Positions 54,482 through 64,000 of a stretch of 64,000 bases of DNA are shown piece after piece. Where the stretch lies: positions 35,047,439 to 35,111,438 of the forward strand of contig OX387191.1 of NCBI GenBank assembly GCA_947561395.2, written 5' to 3'. How positions within the stretch are numbered: position 1 is the first letter of the stretch; every line of letters starts with the position of its first letter. Below the pieces are notes generated by a model. The model was not told the DNA's origin. It saw only the letters and a program-made list of their open reading frames with translations, and did no database searches. This stretch comes from Buxus sempervirens. Taxonomy: Eukaryota > Streptophyta > Magnoliopsida > Buxales > Buxaceae. The position numbers and the translations under genes are program-made.

Positions 54482-55480
54482 TTGAATATTACTAGGAAAT
54501 GATCTGAGACCATCTTTCTTTATTTCCCAAAATTTTGAATCCCTAGTCTAGCCAAGTTGAGCCTGTTCGTTTTTTTGATAAACCTAAACTGGGACTTACA
54601 ATTTCATATTGGGGCAAAGCAAATTGGGGCAAAAACAAAAGAAAAAGGGAAAGAAAAAGAAAAAAAAGCAAAGAATAGTGGCAAATGGAAGCCAAGTGCA
54701 AAAAGAAAAGGAGTAAACAAAGTTTGGGGAATGGGGATCATATTCATCATGACTGTAAGTCCAGTTGACCTATTTTCATGTTTGGAAAATTTTGAGCCTT
54801 TAATACCCTTTCTTTCATAAACCGAGCCTAGCCTTCGTTTCGTCCTATTTTTAAGTCCTCGGTGATTTTAGTATATTATTTCAATTTTCAAAGTAAAGAT
54901 TGGTGATGATGGAATGCAAAAGCCGGCCCTAGTGAAAACCGTAATTGGCGCTAGGGGCAAGGTTGGCAAAAAAAAAGTCAGAGGTTGAGTTGATCATGTT
55001 ATCCAAGCTTGAAGTGAAATTAGTATGAGCACTGAAGATGGGGCAGATTAAGAATAACGGGGTCAATTTTGGAAGAAAAGGCACTTGGGGATGACTCTAA
55101 AGGGTCTAGGATAGACAGATCTGATCTCTCCCTATTGCTTGAATCATCCTTTTCATTATTCAACTTGATTTTAATTCCTTTAATTATGTGTGATTAAGTG
55201 TTTTGGACCAAACTTGAAAAAAAAAACAAAAAAAAAATTATATTTTGGCCAGTGATGAGAAATCAAATACTTTTCATAAAACCTTTGTTTTTACAAGCAT
55301 ATGAGAATTCTGAGGCCAATAGTATAAAACTTATTTTTGAATTAAATCCTTTTTCTTTCCACTATTGGAGTTTGCTTTTGTACAAAGGCATGAAAAAGAA
55401 AAGAAAAAAAATACAATAAAAGGAGCTAGTCCCTATCCCCTAGCCGTTCCTCAAGCTCCCAAATTCGAGCTGCCTGAGTT
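54482..55480 (+). other. E2 3' untranslated region, first part
   Basis: Non-coding. The stretch 54830-54960 resembles E1 16240-16430 (cgtttcgtcctattttta; gtgaaaaccgtaattggcgct), supporting common descent. The part after about 55440 (ccctatcccctagccgttcc) is unassigned. Confidence 0.6.
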
Positions 55481-56253
55481 GCAATGATGCTTAAATTGCG
55501 TGGTTTGGCCAAGACCTCGGGTTAGAGCCTATCGGGCCCGCCGAAGCCCGCCAACCGAACCAAAGAAGGGTGCGAACCCTAAACTTCAAAGAACCGGGCT
55601 TCCAAGCCCAAATTTGGACTATGGGCCCCAAGCCCAATGTCCAAACTCACCTTGGCAAATTTAAACAAAATAATCTAAAGATACTTTGGCAACCATCATG
55701 GGGGCCCACCTAGGGGCCCGCAAACCAATGCCGACCCGCCTTTGCATGAAAGACATTTAAATCCCTAAATTGAACCTTAAGATAAAAATCAATTCATTTA
55801 ACTTAAAGCTCAAAGGGCTTCCCAGGCTTAGATGGAGGCCCACCAGAGGCATGTGAGCTTAACCAAGCCCACCAAGGACACCGTGGGCTTTCCAACGGGG
55901 CCCACCCAGGCAGACTCAGATCACCTAAATTAAGCAAGATAAAACCAATTAAAGGGACCCACACCACTCAAGTGGTCCCGCCAGACTTAACCAAGTTGCA
56001 TATCGGATTAGGAATCGGGTGAGAACCAAAGTAAGTTGACTCAAACCAGGGAACCCACAGGGACCTGTCATCCGACAGGGTGGACTGGGGTGTCAACGGA
56101 CTTCCCCAGACCACAAACGAGACCCTACTTAGAATCTCAAAACCTCAGACCCAAGCCCAAATAGACAAGGTTAGGCACCCAGGTGTCCGTCTGCACCCCA
56201 TCAGGCGGTGGCGACTCTGAACTTTCCCTTGCAGCCTTTCCGACGCGCGCACA
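55481..56253 (+). mobile_element. Truncated Tat LTR, plus orientation
   Basis: The reverse complement aligns at roughly 85-88% (by eye) with the first part of the solo LTR at 56715, and the piece ends GACGCGCGCACA at 56253, a Tat LTR end. It holds the U5 tRNA complement TGGCGACTC at 56209-56217. The U3 half is absent and no target duplication or primer site is seen. It faces the 56715 LTR end to end. Confidence 0.7.
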
Positions 56254-56714
56254 GTCGTCTCACGAGAACCCCCAGAAGGAAGATCAGGGACATCAGAATC
56301 GGAGTCCCTCTCAGCTCTCGAAGAAGAAGCCACATCGGTCGGATCCCTTCGAACCCTAAAAGAAGAGGGCTCATTTGCAGGATCCTTGGGAGCTGAATGG
56401 ATACGAGCCATTTGCGGGTTCAAATCAGGGAGATGGTTCATTATTTCTGTTATAAATTTTTATTGTTTGATTTTCATTTTAATCGAGTTTAATTGTTTGC
56501 AGGAAAAAGAAAAAGAAAAAGAAATGCTTCAGAAGTTCCTGACCAAATCAGGAGTCAACTGAAGGAGTTTATTTTTCTGTTTCACAAAATATTTTGAGAA
56601 AATTTTATTGTTTATTTAGTTATCTTTGCTTTAATCAAAAAAGAATATATATATATATATAAAGATTATATATAGGAAGTGCAAACTTCTTATATATTCT
56701 CTTTATATGACAAA
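56254..56714. other. Stretch between two inverted Tat LTRs, unassigned
   Basis: 460 bases, probably E2 3' untranslated region by position. On the minus strand an open stretch from ATG at 56441 to the LTR edge reads MNHLPDLNPQMARIHSAPKD and continues Ser/Arg/Asp-rich for about 60 codons. I do not recognise it. An (AT)n tract lies at about 56646-56660. Confidence 0.35.
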
Positions 56715-57386
56715 TGTGCGCGCGTCGGAAACGCAGCACGGGAAAGTTCGGAGTCGCCACCGCCTGATGGGGTGCAGGTGGACACCTGGGTGCCTAATCT
56801 TGTCTATTAGTTTGGTCTGCGGCTTGAGATTCTAAGTCGGGTCTCGGTTGTGGTCTGGGGAAGTCCGTAGACACCCCAGTCCACCCCGTCGGATGATGGG
56901 TCCCGTGGGTTCCCTGGTTTGAGTCAGCTTACTTTGGTTTCTCACCCGATTCCTAATCCGATATGCAATTTGGTTAAGTCTGGCAGGACCACCTGAGTGG
57001 TGTGGGTCCCTTTAATTGCTTCTATCTTGCTTAACTTAGATGATCTGAGTCTGACTGGGTGGGCCTCGTTGGAAGGCCCACGGTGTCCTTGGTGGGCTTT
57101 GACTAAGCCCACATGCCTCTGGTGGGCCTCCGTCTAAGCCTAGGAGGCCCTATGGACCTGGGTGAAATGAATTAATTTTGCTTAGTTTATTCAAGTTGGA
57201 GACTTATGTGATTTTCAGGCCATAAGTGGGTCGGCATTGGTTTGCGGGCCCCTGGTTGGGCCCCCATATTGGTTGCCAAAAAATTTTTTGATTTGTCTTT
57301 GTTTATCTTTGCAAAAATGCACTGGGTATTGGGCTTGGGGCCCGTGATCCAGTTTTGGGCTTGAAAGCCCAGTTCTTTGAAGTCTA

Positions 57387-60382
57387 TGTAACGCTCCGAA
57401 CCCGGGTCAGTGCAAACTGGCACCCAACCCGAACCCGGTTCGCTACTGTAACAACCCAAGTCCGGTTCAACAACCAAACCCGAGGTGTTACTACGAAGCT
57501 GGGGTCAGATACAAACCAAGATTCACAATAATTTTAAAATTTACAAATTAATTACATCAGAGTTATGGTGGCCAATAACAACAGTTCTTTATTCAATAAT
57601 ATCAATTCTGTTTACAATAAAGTTTATCTAATCAACATGTGGCATTAATACCAATTATATTTCTACCCATCAAATCAAAACCCCATCTTCGCGATCTCTC
57701 CAAGTAACCTGAAAAATAGGAGAAAACGGAGTGAGATTTACATCTCAGCAAGTAGCAGGTGCATGCAATTTGAAACAGTCCAATATAAACAAATAGTCAT
57801 GAGGTATTCGATTAATCAACGATAAGACGAGAAATCCAAGTTATTCATGGCAATTACAAATAAGGCGATGAAACATATGATCATGTATAAATACCAGTCT
57901 CTTGATGTTAACGAGGTAAAACCGACAAAAGCAATAAAACACGTGCCATTGCAGGACTCACAAAGATGATAAGTATTTGAGATGACACTCGACTAAATGC
58001 TGTTCCACCGTGCGGCTTAGGGGCAGTGCTACTTAATGATACTCAAGCCCCATGCAGCGTAGCTTAGGCAAGAGCCGTAGTCACCGACTTATTGCGCACG
58101 AACCCCGCAGAGTTGGACGTACCACCAGCATGCAGCACCAGAATCAATACATGGAGTGTGGTCGCTTATCCACATGTACAGGGAATCACCAGCGGCTCAC
58201 CGAGGTGTCCCTCCAGACATAGGACCCTCCCAGAGCAAACTAACTTGCAAAGGGAAGCGCGCTCGCAATATAGGAGTAAATCAACCCAAACTAAATACCA
58301 CTTAGCTAACCAGCCAAAACTATGGATCCATATACAGCTAAGCCCACTGACACAAACCACGATAAAACCACATACGGGAGGACACGCTAATGTAGGAGGC
58401 ATACATGCTTTTACCCGTAAAGGATTACACATCTCTACACAGAGGATTACCCATCTCTGCCGTAAAAGATAGTATCAAACTCCACCACAGAAGCCGTATC
58501 ACCCAACCATAAAATTAAAGAGAACAACATCATACCACATACCAATCCATACCAAAGTATTCCATTCCATGTGAAATCCATGATTCAATCATAACGAATC
58601 CAATTATAGGCATTTTCAGAATAACATATGCAATTCTTCCAATTATATTCAAAATAAAACTCAAGTATCATAAATCCGATAAAATCTGAGTTTATGAAAT
58701 TCCAGTAGCTAATATTCTTATTTAACGCTCAAAATAAAGTAAATCCAATCTTACTTAGAGTTTTCTTTGTTAATCCCTTTTATTAGAATCCGATTTCCTA
58801 CCTTAGCACCTAAGCTAGTTTCTATTTGAATTTTCTGTATTTTATTTTTCTAGCACGTTCTACAGACCTAGAATGAAGTTTAAAAGATGTTTATAAGCTA
58901 TAAATTTCAGTAGTATTATTTCTAGCAATATCCATACCCTTTGACTCTTTTATAAACAATCCTTTCATCATAACCTTCAATTTATTGCTTAATCTTTCCA
59001 AATTAATTTTATAATTTTTATAGCTTAATTAGGTCCTTATAAAGATGCTAACATGCTTAACTAATCATAAGAATTATTGGGTATTTATTCGAATTACAAA
59101 ATCCCCAAAATCTACAAATTTTACTTAGAGCGCCTACCTCTACAGGGCTGGGCGATCCTAGGCGCTCGTGCAAAATTAAACAGAATTTTCCAGATTTTCC
59201 AATTTCAGATTCTTATGCTTTTGCTTTATGTTTTCTTGGTCTAAATTAATCTACAAACTTTCTGAAACTTACCTAGAGCCTTCTAGAGTAATTTTTATGA
59301 ATTAAATACCCTCCTACCCTTATTTACATAATCCAACTAACCTTTCTTCATTAATTTGATAAATCCATCAAGAATACAAATCATGAAAATATAAGCAACT
59401 TGATTCCATGTAAATACAGTTCCATCTAATCCATTCTATCCATATGAAATCACAGAAATCAAAATCATGCAGTTCCTCACGTTTTCCAAGGGTTACTACT
59501 TGCCTTATACGCTAAATCCTTCTTCTATTGCACCTTCTAATTCTAGACCAGAATGTTACTCCCAACCGCACCAAGCTAGACTCTTCCAATTCAAATCTCC
59601 ACCGTACACAATGTAGTTTTATTAGTCATGAACAAAATCTCCAAATTTGAAGGCGATCCACCGTACGGATTTTCCCCGATTGCGTTTTGATGGTGGCTGG
59701 TCAGACACCTCCATTAGAAACCTCCTTCCTTTCTCTCCCTCTTTTCTCTCCATAAGAAACCCACGAAATTTCCCTCTTGTCTAACCTTAGTCTCCTATTT
59801 ATACTAGGCTTTAGAAATCCTAAACCAACCCTAATTGGCTAATTTAATTTGGGTTAACCCAACCATGGTCTAGTTAATGTCTAATCCTTCTAATTTAATT
59901 CCTACTTTTTCTCCACCTTCTATTTTCCTACTTAAACAATACTAATTAAGTTTCTTATTATCTAAACTAATGAAAATAACCTATTTTCGTGCAAAATATT
60001 TAATTAAACATTTTTATCACTTAAAACCTTATTTTCTCCAAATTAAGACGTGAAATCTCCTAATTACCCTTTTTCCCACTTTTAGGCTTTTATTAATTTC
60101 TTTTAATTTCTAACTTGTCAAAATAATTTGTTTTCTTCTATTTTCTAATTCTAATTATTATTTGATGATCTATTTACTAATTACCCTTTTCTGGAAATTA
60201 CCAAAATACCCTTTTATTCTTTTAGGCTAATTTCATTAACATTCTTTCTTTATTTTCAACTTAGGACTTATTTGAATTAATTATCCTCTAAATCTTCACT
60301 TTTTATTTTAACTAGGACTTAACTCATATTTTCTTTTATTTATTATTTATTTATTTATTAGGTGAAAAATCGGGGTTTTACA
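57387..60382 (-). mobile_element. Solo LTR, chromovirus-like (3.0 kb)
   Basis: TGTAACGCTCCG...GGGGTTTTACA flanked by gtcta (57382-57386 and 60383-60387). A TATA box (tcctatttatact at 59789-59801) reads on the minus strand, so sense orientation is TGTAAAACCCCGATTTTTC. Blocks at 57950-58230 match 37890-38180 of the other solo LTR closely. No coding sequence. Confidence 0.84.
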
Positions 60383-60756
60383 GTCTAGGGTTTGCACCCT
60401 AACTTGGTTGATTAGTGGGCTTTGGCAGGCCCGATAGACCCTTGCCCTTGGTCTCAGCCAAACCACGCAATTCACATCATTCCACACATCAAGGTTCGGG
60501 TGGGCCGCATTGGGTTTGGCCCATCCGATTCAATCGGTTCATTTTATTTAACTTACTTATTTACATGCTTTGAGATTTATCGGGCTTGGTAGGCCCCGTT
60601 GGAAGGCCCACAAGTGTTTCCACTTTGGAGCGGTGGTCCAGGTCCCAAGTTGGGTTTCCGAGTGACCCGGAAACCCTATTGGTTCACTTGTTTTGGTTCA
60701 AACCATCACAAAATTCGGCAAGGAACCCCAAAAAACATAAGAATTGTATTTTTATC

Positions 60757-60825
60757 GTGTATCCGGCCTTAGTTTCCGGATACACACAACCCATAGGTGA
60801 TCCGGCCTGAGTTGCCGGATCACAT
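60757..60825 (-). repeat. Palindromes downstream of TATA in the 56715 LTR
   Basis: Two stems with similar loops and co-changed outer arms: GTGTATCCGG with CCGGATACAC (60757-60785) and GTGATCCGG with CCGGATCAC (60797-60823). Loops are ccttagttt and cctgagttg. Confidence 0.75.
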
Positions 60826-61436
60826 TAAAATAGTCTTTTTTCGAATTTTGGCCATTGGGGTGACTCCTTTGGGTTTCCTAGGGCCTTCTACAGGTCATGT
60901 GGGCCCCTGAGTGGGCCCACACTGGTTCAGGTTTGGGGTGGTAACCCACTTGGCTTCTTTTCTTGGTTTCTTAGCTAGACAAGGGAGAGAGGGGAGGGCA
61001 TGGGGTTGCTGCCCTCCATTTCCAGCAACCAACAGCAATGAGATGGGGTCTTAGCACCCCACATTTCATGACTTCACAACATTAATCCACCAACCATTAA
61101 AGCGTAGCAAGCATGCATCTCAAACTAAACAAATTAATTACCAAACCCACAATATAATGAGACTCCAAACAGCAACTTACAACCGAGGCTTTAGTCTGAT
61201 TTCAACATGCACATGGGGGTAAGTGATGCATGGGGAGATGTCCCACAGGTGTGCACATGCTGGGAACAACCAAGCTACTAAACATGCCATATGAACATGA
61301 ATAAATAGCACATAAAAGTCGGCTGCAAATGCATAGAACAGCAGTCCAAAAGGGAAGGGGTTTAAGCATGCCATCGAGGCTTGCAATGGTGGTCTAGGGA
61401 TGAGGAAGCATGCTTGCATGAGTGGCTATGCTGGGT

Positions 61437-61901
61437 TTGGGGGGAGGGGGGGGGGGGTCATATGGGCTTTGGGAGACCAGCTGGAGGCTATGGTACAGCA
61501 ACCCACAGCGGAGGTTTGCTACTACCCAGCAGCAAACCTGGGCTGCCCCAATGCATGGGCATGGTGGGGGAAGGGGTACACTAAAGAGTGCAAAATACAG
61601 GTGGGGTGAGGGGGAGTGGAGGGGGCATGCTTACATTCATGTAAAGCCAAAACAAGTAATCAAAACCAAGTCAATACATCTAATCAGTAGCATGCATGAC
61701 TTAGAAATAAAAATGCAACAATGGTGCATGGGGCTGGGGTGGGTGTAGCATGGGGTTTGCATGGTATTGGAACACTTGTTGGGGACAGCAGCTATGGCGC
61801 CAAGGCCTACTGCTATTCCCCAGCAGCAACCCATAGACATCTTGCACAAAGGGGGGTTAAGGGGGGGGGGGGGGGGGGGGGAGGGGGGGGGGGGGGGGAG
61901 G
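61437..61901 (+). repeat. G-runs (quadruplex-prone)
   Basis: Runs of G at about 61438-61458 and 61851-61901, the second almost pure G for 40 bases. They may form quadruplexes. Exact lengths are unreliable because such runs are hard to sequence and assemble. Glycine-rich frames here are artefacts. Confidence 0.8.
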
Positions 61902-62808
61902 AAACACATGCTTGGGATCATTCAACAACAGAAAAATGAGAAAAGAAAAGCACCAAACAACAATCATTGCATGCAAGGATATAGAGCCTAACATGCATCT
62001 AAACATATCCTCAAATTAGCAACCAAACTCACCCCCAAAAGCAAAGGACATGTGCGGCATGCATGTGGCAACCATAGCAAAGAAGAAACAACAAGCAGGA
62101 GGAGGGTACGGCCAGCAAGAAAAAGAAAACAAAAGAAGAAAATTGGGAAGAGAGAAAGAAAAGAAAATCAAGAACGGAAATGGGGCTTATGTTGGGATAC
62201 ATTGGATTGATTGAGAGAGGAGCATTCTCCTCCTTTAATGGAACAAACTACTGCTAAAACCACAAAAACAAAGCATGCTGGACCTGCACTTATGGGCTCC
62301 TTCAAAAGACTTGTGACCTCTTCCCTCATGCCCTCTTGGAGCCACATGACAACTCACCTCTTTCTTGTGGATTTTTTCATGCCAAGATAAGCCATCAAGG
62401 CAAGGAACTCCCACGGAAGCAACTCAAAACAAGCTCAAGGCCACATTCTCATAAAAGAGAGAACAAATCATGCAAAAGAGTTCATTTTTACATATGATGT
62501 AAATGGTCATGGGGAACAATACCTGGGAGTGGTGAAGCCTCCTTGGAGGGTGTAGGCACTTCCTTGTAGCTTGAACAGCAGCTGGAGGCTCCCCCTTTGC
62601 AGCACCAGCAGCAACTAACCACTTTTTGTGTTAGTAAAGAGGTGGTGAAGAAGAAGAATCCAAGAGATGGAGTGTTCTTGTAATGGTATATGGGGTTATG
62701 GAGGGCAAAGAGGGTTGAAGAAGAAAGGACTTCGGTGGGAAAAAGTGGGGGAAGAAGGTAGAAAACCAGCAAGAAAAGCCAACCCCCGGCCAGAGATTGC
62801 TGCTGTGC

Positions 62809-62931
62809 TTTTATAGGCAATTTTAATGTATCCGGCATTAAATGTCGGATACACTACATGTCCTTTGTATCCGGCATTTAATGCCGGATACACTGAACCT
62901 CCTTTGTATTCGGCATAAAATGTCGGATACA
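62809..62931 (-). promoter_or_regulatory. TATA box and upstream palindromes in the 56715 LTR
   Basis: CTTTTATAGG (62809-62818) is a minus-strand TATA box. Directly upstream in sense are three copies of a 27-base dyad, arms TGTATCCGGCAT and ATGCCGGATACA or near variants, at 62827-62853, 62866-62892 and 62905-62931. The copies are evenly spaced at 39 bases. Confidence 0.78.
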
Positions 62932-63659
62932 AACAAAATTATTTCAAAAATTTAATGCGGCCGCGAATTTGTCGGGGAATCGGCGCGAATCTCGCCAAGC
63001 AAATCTTTGTATCTGACATTTGAGTCCAGATATGAAGAGGAGCAAGTGTATTCGGCATATTTGGTAGGATACAAATCGAAAAATAACGGATTTGCCCCTC
63101 AACTTGACCGATTCGACCGATTTGACATTTTCGGATATCTACGGATTGACCCCTGCGAATTTTGGTTTAGTCCCTGAGATATTTGATGATTTTTGGATAT
63201 TTGAGATTTAGTCCCTGAGATATTTCGCTGCATTCATCGCCACGTGCGCAGTTTCTTCGCCACGTGTGCAGTTTCCGGTTTTTTTACTCGGAAACTTCGA
63301 CGGCTCATATCTCCTTTATTCGAACTCCGATTTGAGCAAACCAATTGCGTTAGACTTGTATCGGAGCCCTCTATCCAATGACATAGGGCTAAGCACTTGG
63401 CACGGGGTTCAAGGAAAAGTCAACTTTCGGCTCTCCTTTAAGTTTGACTGGCCCACAGAACCTTCATCCGGACTCCAATTCCAGCAAACTCAGTTGCGTT
63501 AGACTCGTGTCGGGATTCTCTATCCATTGAGATAAAGCAAGGTTGCCAATTTTCACTTGATCAAAAGGTCAAATTTCGACCCCTCAGGGTTTGACTTTTT
63601 AGCCGGGTTTTGCATTTCCGGCTCTTCCGGGAGCGCAAAAATGAGGTGCTTACAACAAA

Positions 63660-64000
63660 AAATAGGAAAAAAGAAAAAAAAGAAGAGGAAGAAGAAGGAA
63701 AGAATTCTTTAATGCTTAAGAGTTCTAGGTTTACTTCTAAATTATTAGAACTCTAATTTGTTTGCAGAATGCCTAAATTCCCTAACTACTAATTTGTGTT
63801 ATTTCAGGGAGTTAGCAAAAAGTTTGGAGTGTTCAAGTGACTAATGTATTCAAAGGAACAAAATCAGATTTTGAACATTGATAGCATAAACTAGGCAATT
63901 TAAGATCAGAAGCAGTAAGCAAACACAGCAATAAAGTCTGTTTGCTCCAAAACAAAGAAAATTGCAGAAATTCAGCCCTGTGTCAATCATGAATTGAAAA
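63660..64000 (+). other. E2 3' untranslated region, continuation
   Basis: Follows the target duplication acaaa of the 56715 LTR, so it is contiguous with 56714 before that insertion. A purine-rich tract (63660-63705) precedes ordinary AT-rich sequence. No gene and no LTR start are seen up to the window end. Confidence 0.45.

Larger units (their letters stand above)
56715..63654 (-). mobile_element. Tat solo LTR (about 3.9 kb) split by another solo LTR
   Basis: TGTGCGCGCG...GGTGCTTACA flanked by acaaa (56710-56714 and 63655-63659). Sense orientation is minus. With the 57387-60387 insertion removed the LTR is about 3.94 kb. It carries the U5 complement CGGAGTCGCCA at 56749-56759, palindromes at 60757-60825 and 62827-62931, and a TATA box at 62809-62818. 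G-runs occur at 61437-61901. No internal region and no genes. Confidence 0.87.
29464..64000 (+). mobile_element. E2: old Tat retrotransposon carrying several younger insertions
   Basis: The element starts with TGTAGACACC at 29464 and follows the order 5' LTR, tRNA-Arg primer site, long leader with arrays, gag, protease, RT, RNase H, archaeal-type RNase H, integrase, 3' untranslated region. The 3' LTR is not in the window: leader-to-pol spacing and a 3' untranslated region like that of E1 (about 1.8 kb after subtracting insertions) put it just past 64000. I see no ORF1. Coding parts carry many interruptions (ten or more) besides the inserted solo LTR, TR-GAG element and Tat LTRs, so E2 is much older than its guests. 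Confidence 0.82.

Noticed and set aside
56145-56441. Host gene first exon on the minus strand
   Set aside because: The frame is short, runs into an LTR and has no recognisable domain; kept only as an unassigned stretch.
61421-61991. Glycine-rich small proteins
   Set aside because: They come from G-runs in a solo LTR.

Overview
The window is an intergenic, repeat-on-repeat stretch of a flowering plant genome. The species cannot be named from the sequence. Everything I can assign is transposable element: Ty3/gypsy LTR retrotransposons of the Tat (Ogre/Retand-like) lineage, solo LTRs of Tat and of chromovirus-like type, a Ty1/copia fragment and a non-autonomous CACTA DNA transposon. I see no convincing host gene, tRNA, rRNA or CRISPR.

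Layout from left to right. Bases 1-1654 and 20118-20534 are one chromovirus-like LTR, split by a complete Ogre-like element, E1 (1655-20112, + strand, target duplication gaaac). E1 has two LTRs, a tRNA-Arg primer site, an extra ORF1, three tandem arrays, gag, protease with a G-patch-like motif, RT, RNase H, archaeal-type RNase H, integrase and a polypurine tract. Next come pieces of another chromovirus-like LTR (20535-20876 and 24154-24795), split by a Tat solo LTR (20877-24148, duplication ccctc), and the end of a further LTR (24796-25811). A copia RT fragment (25812-28125) is split by a CACTA element (25926-27708). Two LTR beginnings (28126 and 29404) lead into a second, old Tat element, E2, which starts at 29464 and probably runs past the window end.

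E2 has been hit at least four times: a solo LTR (37066-39456, duplication gatac); a very young gag-only element, called TR-GAG here (41655-52139, - strand, duplication cggtt, LTRs almost identical); a piece of Tat LTR (55481-56253); and a Tat solo LTR (56715-63654, duplication acaaa) that itself holds a solo LTR (57387-60382, duplication gtcta).

The most unusual signal is in the untranslated leaders of E1, E2 and TR-GAG, just upstream of gag. These leaders are built of tandem hairpin units in which the loop or core is constant while the two stem arms change together, G-U wobbles included. The arrays are unrelated in sequence but share position and logic. Other shared architecture: CCGYA...TRCGG palindromes near the TATA box in five Tat LTR families; a second complement of the tRNA-Arg 3' end inside U5 that seems to co-vary with the primer site; a stem enclosing the polypurine tract; and a leader block shared by E1 and TR-GAG. 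TR-GAG keeps gag, leader, primer site, polypurine tract and LTRs but no pol, so it presumably moved with enzymes from an E1-like relative. All comparisons were made by eye.
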